Of a stretch of 35,514 nucleotides of DNA, positions 28,601-35,414 are shown piece after piece. A model generated the notes under the pieces. The model made no database searches and had not been told where the DNA came from. It was given only the letters and a program-made list of their open reading frames with translations. The translations under genes and the position numbers were made by a program. Origin of the DNA: an uncultured Maribacter sp. (GTDB lineage Bacteria > Bacteroidota > Bacteroidia > Flavobacteriales > Flavobacteriaceae); the NCBI GenBank assembly GCA_937125035.1, contig CAKZLG010000179.1, positions 1 to 35,514 on the forward strand. Reading direction: 5' to 3'. Position 1 is the stretch's first letter. Each line of letters starts with the position of its first letter.

Positions 28601-29788
28601 AGCCAGTCAGACGTGCGTTTTGAGGCGGCGCGTAACGGGTGGCTCACCACGTTCCCAGAGTTCAACAGCCAGTTTGTGCGACGTACCAATAAACAATTGA
28701 ACATTACCGCTACCGCCCAACCCACTAGGGACATTACCATTGACCTTGTGGCCGATCGGCAATATTCCAGCAGTGTGCAGGAGAATTATGACCTACAGGC
28801 CCTTTTGGAAAATAGGACCGGGCTCCAGAATGAGTTTGGTAGTTTCAGTATCTCCACCATGATGATCGGTACGGCCTTTGGCAAGAGTGATGAGTTTGAT
28901 AGTGCCAATTTTGAACAGTTTAAGGAAAACAGGATCATCATTGCCAATAGGTTGGAGGCCGATCGCGGCAACCAATCTGGCGGAGTGAACGACGAAGGGT
29001 TTCCTTCCCGATATGGCAAAACACAACAAGAGGTGCTTCTACCCGCCTTTTTCGCGGCCTATACCGGTCAAGATGCGGAACGGGTGAACTTGGATATCTT
29101 CAGGCAGATTCCCATTCCCAACTGGAACATAAAGTACACCGGCCTTATGAAGAACAAATGGTTCAAAAAGAAATTCAGGCGCTTTTCACTGCAACACGGC
29201 TATCGCGCGGCATACAGTATCAATTCCTTCCAGACCAATTTGGAAAAACAGAATGGGTCTTTTGATGAAGACGGTAATTTGTTGCCAGACCTCATTCTGA
29301 ACAATGTGGTCCTTACCGATCAGTTCAATCCTTTAATGCGGTTGGATTTTGAAATGCAGAACTCCGTCAGTGTCCTGGCCGAGGTACGTACCGATCGTGC
29401 CCTATCCTTGAGCTTTGACAATAATTTGATGACAGAGGTCAACGGCAAGGAATACACCGTTGGTTTGGGGTATAGGATCAAGGACGTACAATTTGTGACC
29501 AATATTGGGGGCAATAAGACGCGGTTAAAGGGCGATTTGAACCTAAAGGCAGATGTGACCTTACGGGACAACATCACCATCATCCGAAACTTGGACATAG
29601 ACAACAACCAAATTACCTCAGGGCAGAACCTACTATCAGTGAAGTTTACGGCAGACTATGCGCTGAGCAAACAGTTGAACGCCCTGTTCTTTTATGATCA
29701 TTCCTTCTCCCAGTTTGCGGTCTCCACTGCCTTTCCGCAGACCACCATTAATGCGGGCTTTACATTGCGTTACAACTTTGGTAATTAA
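22640..29788 (+). CDS. sprA: SprA, outer-membrane translocon of the type IX secretion system
   Basis: SprA forms the very large beta-barrel channel through which T9SS cargo crosses the outer membrane; in Flavobacterium johnsoniae it is needed for gliding adhesin SprB secretion and has 36 strands. This product is 2,382 residues, close to the family norm of about 2,400. It starts with a signal peptide (residues 1-31, ending LRA before Gln32). Long stretches of alternating hydrophobic residues, many Asn/Gln/Asp turns, and a terminal strand ending LRYNFGN fit an outer-membrane barrel. The start is TTG 22640, 5 bp after ruvA; no ATG lies near, and the signal peptide requires this start. No frameshift or internal stop interrupts the gene. 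No other T9SS component lies in the window. Confidence 0.97.
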   Translation: MKLGAKFNLKILFKTTFLFILFGAATQSLRAQEEGEQEVDSVQTGFDLGRIVLENPESIVSKYTYDPQLDRYIYNETVGNFNIGYPIILTPDEYYELIRKEGIKSYFKEKSDAYSGKKEGSEAARRNLLPNFYVNNSFFESVFGGNTIEVIPQGSVAMDLGVIWQKNDNPALSPRNRTNLSFDFDQRISLSMLGKIGERLQVTANYDTEATFDFQNIVKLDYTPTEDDIIRKIEVGNVNMPLNSSLIQGAQSLFGIKTQLQFGKTTVTAVFSEQRSQNNTVVAQGGGTLNEFNITALDYDEDKHFFLAQYFRDQYDEALSEYPFIKSQVQITRLEVWVTNRNQQTLNVRNVVALQDLGEPNPEKTRIGINNGDGAGFYNNPSDVRPRNNANDLDPRLIGAGGALLEGVRDIATVENGFNPASFANGYSPNQGFDYAILENARKLELGRDYDFNSQLGYISLNQRLSNDEVLAVAYQYTFQGEVFQVGEFANGGLEATTISAGVNPIIENNTLVLKLLKSNITNVTDPIWDLMMKNIYATGAFRLSEDDFKMNILYSDPTPRNYITPVDEGPGSGWPEGLQERILLDVFNLDRLNIYNDVQPGGDGFFDFVPGQTIDIQGGRIIFTKVEPFGRYLFETLSNGNDDQYDNPEAYNPNQEFYVFRDMYELTKAAALQDPEKNKFILKGRYKSEGSNGIPIGAFNVPRGSVRVTAGGRQLQEGIDYTVNYQAGTVQLLDPSLEASNVPINISVENNAVFGQQTRRFTGVNVEHQFNENFVLGGTLLNLNERPLTQKANFGVEPVNNTIFGLNGNFSTEVPFLTRLVNKLPNIDTDVPSNLSVRGEVAWLSPNSPKNADFRGETTTYLDDFEGAQALIDIRASLGWTLASTPLEFAQGNQLAGSSPEDPDNLLNGFGRAKMAWYTIDPIFYTNQRPATISDNDISTNPTRRVFIDEVFPQVDIAQGQTTVQGTLDIVYYPNRKGPYNNNPNFEAQPPTEKWAGIMRSLSSTNFEQANVEFVQFWVLDPYVDGEATSPGELVLNLGNISEDILKDGRKQYENGLPGVDSNEFVAPTSWGEVPATQSLVYAFDASEANRGLQDLGLDGLDDQREGTVYSNNPPEDPALDNYQYYLNREGGILERYLDFNNPEGNSPVQVTNTNRGSTTLPDVEDIDRDLTMNTVNSYYEYRIPIRPNTTIDDLYVTDIKEGVTPELPNGDRLNRRWIQYKIPLSDFTDAVGGITDFRSISFMRMYMTGFTSPTVLRFATLDLVRGDWRTYTKTLQDRDIDADPSDDGTVLEVNTVNIEENNSRIPIPYVLPPGVLREQLNNNNTIIRQNEQSLSLLVRNLEPRDARGVFKNINIDVRQYESLKMFIHAEKIVDADYADSATPLIGFLRIGTDFTQNYYQIEIPLQFTPFGATTEAEIWPEVNELNVALSDLNKVKSLWIQGQDLSEARFFEVENGEVFPVNEFDPTTPGRLRIGIKGNPSLGSIRSMMVGVKNQDQLPARGEVWFNELRLAGLDNNGGWAAVAAVDANIADFANVSATGSKSTSGFGTIDQMPNERAREDAITYDVVTNVNVGQLLPRKWGIQLPFNYGISEQLITPEFDPVYDDLKLNDLINAAPDAAAADEIREQAEDYTKRTSINLIGVRKDRGEEADANFYDIENFTFNYSYNETDHRDFEIAQLRDQSVNTGFVYNHAFEPVEVAPFQKKDSLFTGRYWQWLKDLNFNLLPASVSLNSNINRQFNAQRFRDVREEGVERLELPELQQRNYLFNWQYAVNYNLTKSLRLNLTASNNNIVRNYFNEDEPEDSRDRIDQTLGLWDGFFDIGEPNRHSQQMQLNYDLPFAKIPALDFMTAQYTYTSNFDWQRGGDALNAVAGETINTVQNANTHNLTASMTLQKFYDLVGLKKREGGAARTNRGPIRPKAANGEEEKVEKKTSDLFNTVVDVVTMVKRLNVNYNESNGTVLPGYTQSIGFMGTARPTLGFVFGSQSDVRFEAARNGWLTTFPEFNSQFVRRTNKQLNITATAQPTRDITIDLVADRQYSSSVQENYDLQALLENRTGLQNEFGSFSISTMMIGTAFGKSDEFDSANFEQFKENRIIIANRLEADRGNQSGGVNDEGFPSRYGKTQQEVLLPAFFAAYTGQDAERVNLDIFRQIPIPNWNIKYTGLMKNKWFKKKFRRFSLQHGYRAAYSINSFQTNLEKQNGSFDEDGNLLPDLILNNVVLTDQFNPLMRLDFEMQNSVSVLAEVRTDRALSLSFDNNLMTEVNGKEYTVGLGYRIKDVQFVTNIGGNKTRLKGDLNLKADVTLRDNITIIRNLDIDNNQITSGQNLLSVKFTADYALSKQLNALFFYDHSFSQFAVSTAFPQTTINAGFTLRYNFGN

Positions 29789-29862
29789 TAGCTTTCCAAG
29801 TCACTCGCCTAACTTGGGCGCATAAACGTCCTGTACGGCTCCTTGTGATTCCATTTTGTTTT

Positions 29863-29894
29863 TTTGAAAATAGCTTTGGAATGGATTACATTTG
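29863..29894 (+). promoter_or_regulatory. Promoter of gcvH-vanZ, flavobacterial type
   Basis: TTTG (29863-29866) and TACATTTG (29887-29894) are separated by 20 nt, an exact match to TTTG-N17-23-TAnnTTTG. The -7 box ends 22 bp before the gcvH ATG. It separates gcvH from sprA as a new transcription start. Confidence 0.8.
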
Positions 29895-29916
29895 CCACAA
29901 TACTAAAAAGAGGAAC

Positions 29917-30297
29917 ATGAACATACCATCAGAATTAAAATACACAAAAGACCACGAATGGGTAAGGATAGAGGGTGATATTGCCACTGTGGGCATCACG
30001 GATTTTGCCCAAGGGGAATTGGGCGATATCGTCTATGTGGAGGTAGAAACGGTAGATGAGACGTTGGACCAAGAGGAGGTCTTTGGTACGGTTGAAGCGG
30101 TAAAGACCGTTTCCGACCTGTTCCTGCCCCTTTCCGGGGAAATCGTGGAATTCAACGATAGTTTGGAGGACGAGCCGGAAAAGGTGAATTCCGACCCCTA
30201 TGGCGAAGGATGGATGGTGAAGATCAAGTTCAATGATGAGGGCGAATTGGAATCCCTGCTGTCCGCAGCGGATTACAAAGACCTTATTGGTGGCTAA
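29917..30297 (+). CDS. gcvH: GcvH, glycine cleavage system H protein
   Basis: GcvH is the lipoyl-carrying shuttle of the glycine cleavage complex. The frame is open further upstream, but I choose ATG 29917: it gives the family N-terminus ([17 protein letters not shown]), is preceded by AGAGG at 29909-29913, and lies after a well-matched promoter. A start at the in-frame TTG 29845 would be upstream of that promoter. The 126-residue product has normal length, and the lipoylated Lys63 is in the motif [12 protein letters not shown]. The other glycine cleavage genes (gcvP, gcvT) are not in the window, so gcvH is unlinked here. Confidence 0.96.
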   Translation: MNIPSELKYTKDHEWVRIEGDIATVGITDFAQGELGDIVYVEVETVDETLDQEEVFGTVEAVKTVSDLFLPLSGEIVEFNDSLEDEPEKVNSDPYGEGWMVKIKFNDEGELESLLSAADYKDLIGG

Positions 30298-30682
30298 GGT
30301 TAAAATCAACACTTTTTTATGGGCAGGTTGGTTGCTTTTGGTCACTTATGCCAGCTTGGCCACCTTTCCAGAACGTAGTGGTCATTTTATACATGTGCCC
30401 CATTTGGACAAATGGGTGCATTTTCTTTTTTATGGTGTCATGGCCTTTCTCGGGGCAAAGGCCATAAAAGAGTTATGGGGCCAAAAAGTGCGTATTGTTC
30501 AGGCTATATTCTTCTCTTTTGGCTTCGCTGTGGTGTATGGTATAATTATTGAGGGATTACAGTATGGGTTTACAGAAAACAGACAAGGTGATATTTTGGA
30601 TATCTTGGCCAATACCCTTGGGGCCCTGGCGGGAATTTACCTAGTGTACCGGCGCTATTCCGGCACGTGGCCGTTAAAATGA
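30290..30682 (+). CDS. VanZ-like family membrane protein
   Basis: The protein has four hydrophobic helices and the VanZ-like motif set: [15 protein letters not shown], a middle YGIIIEGLQ and a late [16 protein letters not shown]. The function of this family outside glycopeptide resistance is not established. The open frame reaches back to 30233 inside gcvH, but family length and the position of the first helix favour GTG 30290 (130 residues) or TTG 30287; both overlap the gcvH end by about 8-11 nt. This makes it translationally coupled to gcvH, a pairing I recall as common in Flavobacteriia. A promoter-like element follows before the TonB gene. Confidence 0.82.
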   Translation: MAKVKINTFLWAGWLLLVTYASLATFPERSGHFIHVPHLDKWVHFLFYGVMAFLGAKAIKELWGQKVRIVQAIFFSFGFAVVYGIIIEGLQYGFTENRQGDILDILANTLGALAGIYLVYRRYSGTWPLK

Positions 30683-30691
30683 AAATTTTAA

Positions 30692-30723
30692 TTGTATTTT
30701 AAAGAATTTATTAATTAAATTAG
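30692..30723 (+). promoter_or_regulatory. Possible promoter of the TonB-like gene
   Basis: TTG (30692-30694) and TAAATTAG (30716-30723), one mismatch from TAnnTTTG, are 21 nt apart in an AT-rich gap; the box ends 21 bp before the ATG at 30745. Confidence 0.4.
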
Positions 30724-30744
30724 CAAACATTAAAAACTAAAGAT

Positions 30745-31449
30745 ATGGAACCTAAAAAGAACCCGAAGGCGGACCTGAGTAGAAATAGCAGTTTGTATTT
30801 CGTACTGGGCCTGTTTGTGGTAATGGCCATTGTTTATGGTGCCTTCGAATGGAAAACCTATGATGAGTCCAACAATTATGATATCTCCATGAATGTGGAT
30901 GATTTATTGGATGAAGAAGTTCCTATGACCGAACAGATAAAGACCCCACCACCCCCACCACCCCCGGCCGCACCGGAAATCATTGAGGTGGTTGAAGATG
31001 AAGAGGAAGTGGAGGAAACCGTTATAGAGTCTACAGAAACCAGCCAAGAGGAGGAGATCGTTGAGGTAGAGGATGTGATCGTTGATGAAGTGGAAGAGGA
31101 CGTGGATGTTCCTTTCGCCGTTATTGAGGATGTGCCTATCTTTCCCGGTTGTGAGAATGAAAAGGACAAAAGGGCTTGTTTCAATTCCATGATTCAGAAG
31201 CATATTAGCAAGAACTTCCGTTATCCAGAAATTGCACAGGAAATGGGTATTCAGGGAAGGGTGAGCGTTATGTTCGTCATCCAAAAAGATGGAAGCATTG
31301 GCAATGTGAGAATGCGTGGCCCAGATAAAAACCTTGAAAAGGAAGCTGCCAGGATCATAGGTAAATTGCCTAAGATGACGCCTGGTAAGCAGCGTGGAAG
31401 AGCGGTGAGGGTTCCGTTCAGTATTCCAATTACCTTTAGATTGCAGTAA
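30745..31449 (+). CDS. TonB-family energy transducer
   Basis: TonB proteins carry the proton-motive force from ExbB/ExbD to outer-membrane receptors. The 234-residue product has a short cytoplasmic start, one membrane anchor (about residues 17-35), a run of seven prolines at 68-74, and then a very acidic, Val/Glu/Asp-rich linker (about 79-122). The C-terminal TonB domain (about 124-234) has the Bacteroidota hallmark PIFPGC, with Cys136 and Cys145 close enough for a disulfide, then GRVSVMFVIQKDGSIGNVR. The linker is acidic where Gram-negative TonB is usually Pro-Lys rich. No exbBD or receptor gene is nearby, so the receptor it serves is unknown. A terminator follows 27 bp later. Confidence 0.92.
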   Translation: MEPKKNPKADLSRNSSLYFVLGLFVVMAIVYGAFEWKTYDESNNYDISMNVDDLLDEEVPMTEQIKTPPPPPPPAAPEIIEVVEDEEEVEETVIESTETSQEEEIVEVEDVIVDEVEEDVDVPFAVIEDVPIFPGCENEKDKRACFNSMIQKHISKNFRYPEIAQEMGIQGRVSVMFVIQKDGSIGNVRMRGPDKNLEKEAARIIGKLPKMTPGKQRGRAVRVPFSIPITFRLQ

Positions 31450-31475
31450 AAAGGCTATAATCGATCTAGAATATG

Positions 31476-31503
31476 AGCCTGGGCGTATGCCCGGGCTTTT
31501 TTT
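31476..31503 (+). terminator. Rho-independent terminator after the TonB-like gene
   Basis: GCCTGGGC (31477-31484) and GCCCGGGC (31489-31496) pair over eight positions with one wobble and a GTAT loop, followed by seven T residues. Confidence 0.9.
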
Positions 31504-31519
31504 ATGGGTTACCCTTATT

Positions 31520-31536
31520 CTTTCCTCTCTGGAAAG
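31520..31536. repeat. Small inverted repeat in the cyoE upstream region
   Basis: CTTTCC (31520-31525) and GGAAAG (31531-31536) form a 6-bp stem with a TCTCT loop. It lies in the 217-bp gap between the TonB-like gene and cyoE, the longest gap in the window. No T run follows; meaning unknown. Confidence 0.25.
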
Positions 31537-31614
31537 GGCTCGTTTTATGCATGTGGCTAAGCGGTATCAATTCCTAGGGAAAAGCTAAATCTCCTCAGAA
31601 ATACAGGTATGGTG

Positions 31615-31645
31615 TTGCAGGTGAAAGCCTTGCGGTTTATCTTTG
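31615..31645 (+). promoter_or_regulatory. Promoter of the cyoE-subunit III operon
   Basis: TTG (31615-31617) and TATCTTTG (31638-31645) are 20 nt apart, an exact match to the flavobacterial pattern. The -7 box ends 21 bp before the cyoE ATG. Confidence 0.8.
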
Positions 31646-31666
31646 CAGTCCTATTTTAAAAGAGAA

Positions 31667-32566
31667 ATGAAGACCGCCGTGGAAATAGCAGAAACGAGTA
31701 CAACAGCTTCCGTTTTTGCTGATTTTAAGGAGCTTACCAAGGTAAGATTGGCTGTGAGCGTCGTTTTTTCGGCCATTGCAGGCTATCTTCTTGGCGCACC
31801 TGTGGTACAGGTATGGCCTATTCTACTATTGGCCTTTGGCGGTTATTGCATGGTTGGGGCAAGCAATGCTTTTAATCAGGTCATAGAAAGGGATTTGGAT
31901 GCGTTGATGAAAAGAACGCGCAACAGGCCCATACCGGCTGGTAGAATGTCCGTGTCCACCGCTATGGTCACGGCCATTGTCCTTACCCTTTTGGGCATCG
32001 TGTCGTTGTACATCCTAAATCCCAAGACGGCCATGTTCGGGGCCATTTCCATCTTTTTGTACACCAGTGTCTATACCCCGTTAAAGACAGTGACCCCCTT
32101 GAGTGTCTTTGTGGGAGCCCTGCCGGGAGCCATTCCCTTTATGTTGGGCTGGGTGGCGGCCACCAATGAATTCGGTATAGAGCCGGGTACTCTTTTCATG
32201 ATTCAGTTCTTTTGGCAGTTTCCCCATTTCTGGGCCTTGGGATGGATGTTGGATGATGACTACAGAAAAGGGGGCTTTAAAATGCTGCCTACGGGTAAAA
32301 AGGACACAGGCACTCTATTACAGATCATTATGTACACCATTTGGATGATCGTTATTTCCATCATTCCGGTTTTTGGTATTACGGGTAGGTTACAGCTCTC
32401 GGTTCCCGCCGCCGTGATCATTTTCATAATGGGAATGGTCATGCTGCTCTTCGCATTTGCATTGTACGGAAAAAGGGACAATCCCACGGCCCGTAAATTG
32501 ATGCTGGCCAGTGTAAGCTATATTACCCTTATGCAGATTGTATATGTAATTGATAAATTTTTATAA
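31667..32566 (+). CDS. cyoE: Haem O synthase (protohaem IX farnesyltransferase)
   Basis: The enzyme attaches a farnesyl group to protohaem, making haem O, the precursor of the haem A used by the aa3 oxidase in this window. I choose ATG 31667 (299 residues). The frame is open to a TTG at 31643, but that codon lies inside the -7 promoter box and cannot be translated from this promoter. The UbiA-family metal/diphosphate motif is NQVIERDLDALMKRT (Asn70, Asp76, Asp78), with a second acidic site DDDYRKGGFKMLP. About eight to nine helices follow. The TAA stop overlaps the next ATG by one base (TAATG), so the downstream oxidase gene is coupled. Confidence 0.95.
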   Translation: MKTAVEIAETSTTASVFADFKELTKVRLAVSVVFSAIAGYLLGAPVVQVWPILLLAFGGYCMVGASNAFNQVIERDLDALMKRTRNRPIPAGRMSVSTAMVTAIVLTLLGIVSLYILNPKTAMFGAISIFLYTSVYTPLKTVTPLSVFVGALPGAIPFMLGWVAATNEFGIEPGTLFMIQFFWQFPHFWALGWMLDDDYRKGGFKMLPTGKKDTGTLLQIIMYTIWMIVISIIPVFGITGRLQLSVPAAVIIFIMGMVMLLFAFALYGKRDNPTARKLMLASVSYITLMQIVYVIDKFL

Positions 32567-33147
32567 TGGATTTGACTCAAGGTAGTGCAGCGGAAAAGAA
32601 TGCCAGGGCAAAGAAAATGATGCTCTGGTTTGGCATTGTAAGTCTTATCATGGGTTTTGCGGGTTGGACCAGTGCGTACATAGTGAGCAGTTCCAGGGAG
32701 GATTGGGTGTCTGAGCTCAATTTGCCGTCTTCCTTCTACGTAAGTACGTTGATCATTGTGGTCAGTAGCATTACCTATTTCCTTGCTAAGAAGGCCATTA
32801 GGGAAAATAAGGTGGGACTATGCTCCAAATGGTTGGGGGTTACCCTGGTGTTGGGCCTTGCCTTCATCCTGTTCCAGTTTCGTGGTTTTTCGCAAATGGT
32901 GGCAGATGGGTATTATTTTACAGGGCCTACCAGCAATATTAAACTGTCTTATGTGTTCTTGATTGCCATGGTGCACATTGTGCATGTGGCGGCCGGACTT
33001 ATTTCCTTGCTGGTGGTCATTTACAACCATGCAAAGGGAAAATATGGGCCTGGAAATTATTTGGGTCTCTCCCTTGGGGAAACCTTTTGGCACTTTTTGG
33101 ATTTTTTGTGGCTTTACCTCATCGTGTTCATGACCGTGGTAAAATAA
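32566..33147 (+). CDS. Cytochrome c oxidase subunit III, short form
   Basis: The 193-residue protein has five hydrophobic helices (about 18-38, 56-76, 88-104, 128-153 and 173-191) and end motifs of haem-copper oxidase subunit III, HIVHVAAG and FWHFLDFLWLYL. The usual Glu-Trp pair in the third helix region is absent; the corresponding part reads FQFRGFSQM. It therefore looks like the divergent of two subunit III paralogues, the other lying 103 bp downstream. Subunit III has no redox centre and stabilises proton uptake in subunit I. The start overlaps the cyoE stop by one base. Confidence 0.88.
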   Translation: MDLTQGSAAEKNARAKKMMLWFGIVSLIMGFAGWTSAYIVSSSREDWVSELNLPSSFYVSTLIIVVSSITYFLAKKAIRENKVGLCSKWLGVTLVLGLAFILFQFRGFSQMVADGYYFTGPTSNIKLSYVFLIAMVHIVHVAAGLISLLVVIYNHAKGKYGPGNYLGLSLGETFWHFLDFLWLYLIVFMTVVK

Positions 33148-33182
33148 GTGGGGCATTGAAAAATTAATTTGTTTTGGCCCTG

Positions 33183-33205
33183 TTTGCACTTTTATATAGT
33201 GCAAA
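33183..33205. repeat. Perfect inverted repeat upstream of the second subunit III gene
   Basis: TTTGCACT (33183-33190) and AGTGCAAA (33198-33205) form a perfect 8-bp dyad with a 7-nt TTTATAT spacer. It is 7 bp upstream of a TAAATTTG box (33212-33219). There is no T run in the plus direction, so it is not a plus-strand terminator; an operator or an mRNA hairpin are the options. Confidence 0.6.
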
Positions 33206-33211
33206 AAAATG

Positions 33212-33219
33212 TAAATTTG
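33212..33219 (+). promoter_or_regulatory. Possible -7 box upstream of the second subunit III gene
   Basis: TAAATTTG matches TAnnTTTG exactly. The nearest TTTG (33183-33186) is 25 nt upstream, a little longer than the normal 17-23 nt spacing, and is part of the inverted repeat. Confidence 0.4.
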
Positions 33220-33250
33220 CTAAAGTTTTATTAAAACGATATATCAGTAT

Positions 33251-34225
33251 ATGGATTCTACGGTAACAACAACGGAAGGAAATGTATGGGGAGGCGGTAA
33301 CAGGCCTTTAGGGGCTAGCTACGGTAAGCTCATGATGTGGTTTTTCCTCGTTTCGGATGCATTGACCTTTTCGGGTTTTTTGGCCGCTTACGGCTTTTCC
33401 AGGTTCAAGTTCATTGAAACTTGGCCCATTGCCGATGAGGTCTTCACCCACGTGCCTTTCTTTCATGGTACCTATCCCATGATCTACGTGGCCTTTATGA
33501 CCTTTATTTTGATCATGTCTTCCGTGACCATGGTGTTGGCGGTGGATGCTGGGCATAAAATGAAAAAGAACGCCGTTGTTTGGTACATGTTCGCCACCAT
33601 CATCGGGGGCGCAATCTTTGTGGGCTCACAGGCCTGGGAATGGGCCACTTTTATAAAGGGCGATTTTGGAGCGATTGAGACCAAAGGCGGGCGCATTCTT
33701 CAGTTCGTTAAAGCGGATTCTGGGGAAAGGGCGGCCCTTGCGGACTTTGCGGTCACCATACCGGACGAACGCGTTGAGCATGAAAAAAGAAATGGGGTAT
33801 GGTATTACGAGGAAAAAGCATTGCCTACCTACTCCTTAAACGAGGTGATAGCGGGTTTTAAGGCCAATCCCAACATCGTAGTGCGCACGGAAGTCATCAA
33901 CGAAGCGGGCGAGAAAACCGTGCTCTCTAGGGAAGAGTCCTTGCGCAAACTACAAAAAGATGCGGTACAGGTCGTGGAAGGGGCCAATCTCATCCAAAAT
34001 GAATATGGTAGCCGCCTTTTTGCGGACTTCTTCTTCTTTATTACCGGGTTTCACGGGTTCCACGTATTTTCTGGAGTGGTCATCAATATCATCATCTTTT
34101 TCAACGTGGTCTTGGGCACTTATGAGCGCAGGGGCCATTATGAAATGGTGGAAAAAGTAGGGCTCTATTGGCACTTTGTGGATTTGGTTTGGGTATTCGT
34201 TTTTACCTTTTTCTACCTGGTGTAA
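33251..34225 (+). CDS. ctaE: Cytochrome c oxidase subunit III, long form with a soluble insertion
   Basis: This 324-residue subunit III has the canonical GSQAWEW motif (residues 125-131), four helices before it or ending there, a hydrophilic insertion of about 120 residues (136-256), and then the last helices with ITGFHGFHVFSG and GLYWHFVDLVWVFVF. The insertion is charged, has no Cys, and contains a run TKGGRILQFVK; its side of the membrane is not certain but by standard topology it follows helix 4. I recall a similar insertion in other Flavobacteriaceae. The gene follows the short subunit III by 103 bp containing promoter-like signals and an inverted repeat, and it precedes subunit IV by 46 bp. 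Confidence 0.93.
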   Translation: MDSTVTTTEGNVWGGGNRPLGASYGKLMMWFFLVSDALTFSGFLAAYGFSRFKFIETWPIADEVFTHVPFFHGTYPMIYVAFMTFILIMSSVTMVLAVDAGHKMKKNAVVWYMFATIIGGAIFVGSQAWEWATFIKGDFGAIETKGGRILQFVKADSGERAALADFAVTIPDERVEHEKRNGVWYYEEKALPTYSLNEVIAGFKANPNIVVRTEVINEAGEKTVLSREESLRKLQKDAVQVVEGANLIQNEYGSRLFADFFFFITGFHGFHVFSGVVINIIIFFNVVLGTYERRGHYEMVEKVGLYWHFVDLVWVFVFTFFYLV

Positions 34226-34271
34226 CCTTCAATTTAAAAAGAAATAAGAACAGCATAAGACATTCAGCGTT

Positions 34272-34655
34272 ATGGCACACGAACATAAACTAGAGATTTT
34301 CAGGGGACTTTTGAAGTTCAAATCCAATACCCAAAAGATTTGGGGGGTGCTTGCTTTCCTAACACTTGTAACCGCTGTAGAGGTGGTATTGGGTATTATT
34401 AAGCCAGAAAGCCTTACAGATAATTATTTCTTGGGCATGAAATTGCTGAACTGGATCTTTATCATCCTTACCTTGGTGAAGGCCTATTACATTGCATGGG
34501 ATTTCATGCACCTGCGCGATGAGAAAAACGCCCTGCGAAGGGCCATTGTCTGGACCCCCATATTTTTGGTCATCTATTTGGTGTTCATACTATTGGTGGA
34601 AGCGGATTATATCTACAACATTTACAAAGATGGTTTTGTTACCTGGAATTTCTAG
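34272..34655 (+). CDS. Cytochrome c oxidase subunit IV (prokaryotic type)
   Basis: The 127-residue protein has three hydrophobic helices (about 22-42, 54-78 and 91-110) and the pattern of bacterial oxidase subunit IV: VKAYYIAWDFMHLRDEKN between helices 2 and 3. It binds no cofactor and is thought to help assemble or stabilise the oxidase. The short basic N-terminus has MAHEHK. It ends the subunit III-IV set, and a strong terminator follows 19 bp after the stop. Confidence 0.9.
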   Translation: MAHEHKLEIFRGLLKFKSNTQKIWGVLAFLTLVTAVEVVLGIIKPESLTDNYFLGMKLLNWIFIILTLVKAYYIAWDFMHLRDEKNALRRAIVWTPIFLVIYLVFILLVEADYIYNIYKDGFVTWNF

Positions 34656-34674
34656 GGAAGAAATTAACACAATG

Positions 34675-34708
34675 AAAAGACGGTTTAAAGACCGTCTTTT
34701 TTATTTTT
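34675..34708 (+). terminator. Rho-independent terminator after subunit IV
   Basis: AAAAGACGGT (34675-34684) and ACCGTCTTTT (34691-34700) pair perfectly over ten positions with a 6-nt loop and run into a T-rich tract. It separates the oxidase subunits from the SCO-like genes. Confidence 0.9.
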
Positions 34709-34730
34709 GTACAACAAGAAAATGAGGTAA

Positions 34731-34772
34731 ACGCCTTGTATAAAACAAAGTTGGATTGACAAAGTAAGGCGT
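34731..34772. repeat. Widely spaced inverted repeat upstream of the SCO-like gene
   Basis: ACGCCTT (34731-34737) and AAGGCGT (34766-34772) are perfect 7-bp arms with a 28-nt spacer, ending 9 bp before the ATG. They could fold over the ribosome site or be chance. Confidence 0.3.
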
Positions 34773-34781
34773 GTTGGTGCT

Positions 34782-35414
34782 ATGAAAAAGACGGTTGTAT
34801 TGTTGGTTTTATTTGTGCTGCCCATTGTGGCCTACCTTTTCTTTGCTTCTGGTGTAAACAATTTTGGTAGGTTGCCCGTGCTCACTGAAGGCGTCATAGA
34901 GTTACCGGCTTCAACAAATGATACAAGGTTTCAGGGTCGCATCACGGTATTGGGGTTTCTTGGGGCCAATACGGAGGGCAGAAAGGGCAATGCCTTTAAC
35001 CTCAACCAGAAAATCTACAAGCGTTTTTATGAATTCAATGATTTTCAATTTGTAATGCTCGTACCCAAAGGTGCCGAGGAGGATGCGGAAGGACTGAAAA
35101 AGGAACTTTCCAATTTGGCGGATACCCAAAAATGGCTGTTTGTGTACCAAGACCCCGAAACCATTACCGCTCTTTTCAATAGTTTGGGGACCGACCTTAA
35201 ATTAGAGGCGGATTATGGCTCTCCCTACGTTTTTATTGTGGATAAGGACCGGAACCTCAGGGGAAGGAAGTTGGATGAAGAAGGAGGGACCAAATTTGGA
35301 TTCAATAGTACCTCCGTGGCAGACCTGAACAATAAAATGGAAGATGACATAAAAATCATCTTGGCGGAATACCGGCTGGCCTTGAAAAAGAACAATGCAA
35401 ATAGGGCGAAGTAG
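34782..35414 (+). CDS. SCO-like thioredoxin-fold membrane-anchored protein without Cys or His
   Basis: The 210-residue protein has one N-terminal anchor (about residues 4-23) and then a soluble domain whose strand pattern looks thioredoxin-like: ITVLGFLGAN, FQFVMLVPK, KWLFVYQDPE, and SPYVFIVDKDRNLRGR. True SCO proteins hold copper with CxxxC and a distal His; here the place of the Cys pair reads FLGANTEGRKGN (59-70), and I find neither Cys nor His in the whole product. It therefore cannot bind copper in the SCO manner or act as a disulfide exchanger. Its TAG stop overlaps by one base the GTG of a following gene that is probably a true SCO protein. A structural partner role in oxidase assembly is my inference from position. 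Confidence 0.7.
   Translation: MKKTVVLLVLFVLPIVAYLFFASGVNNFGRLPVLTEGVIELPASTNDTRFQGRITVLGFLGANTEGRKGNAFNLNQKIYKRFYEFNDFQFVMLVPKGAEEDAEGLKKELSNLADTQKWLFVYQDPETITALFNSLGTDLKLEADYGSPYVFIVDKDRNLRGRKLDEEGGTKFGFNSTSVADLNNKMEDDIKIILAEYRLALKKNNANRAK

Noticed and set aside
29808-29822. CGCC/GGCG hairpin after sprA as a terminator
   Set aside because: The stem is only four bases and no T tract follows directly; too weak to call.
29845-29916. In-frame upstream extension of gcvH by 24 codons
   Set aside because: It covers a well-matched promoter and adds a stretch absent from H proteins; ATG 29917 gives the normal N-terminus.
30233-30289. Upstream extension of the VanZ-like gene inside gcvH
   Set aside because: The extra residues are a shadow of the gcvH frame and precede the first helix with no family match.
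31643-31666. In-frame TTG start adding eight residues to cyoE
   Set aside because: The codon is part of the TATCTTTG -7 box, so it would lie upstream of the transcription start; ATG 31667 fits the family.
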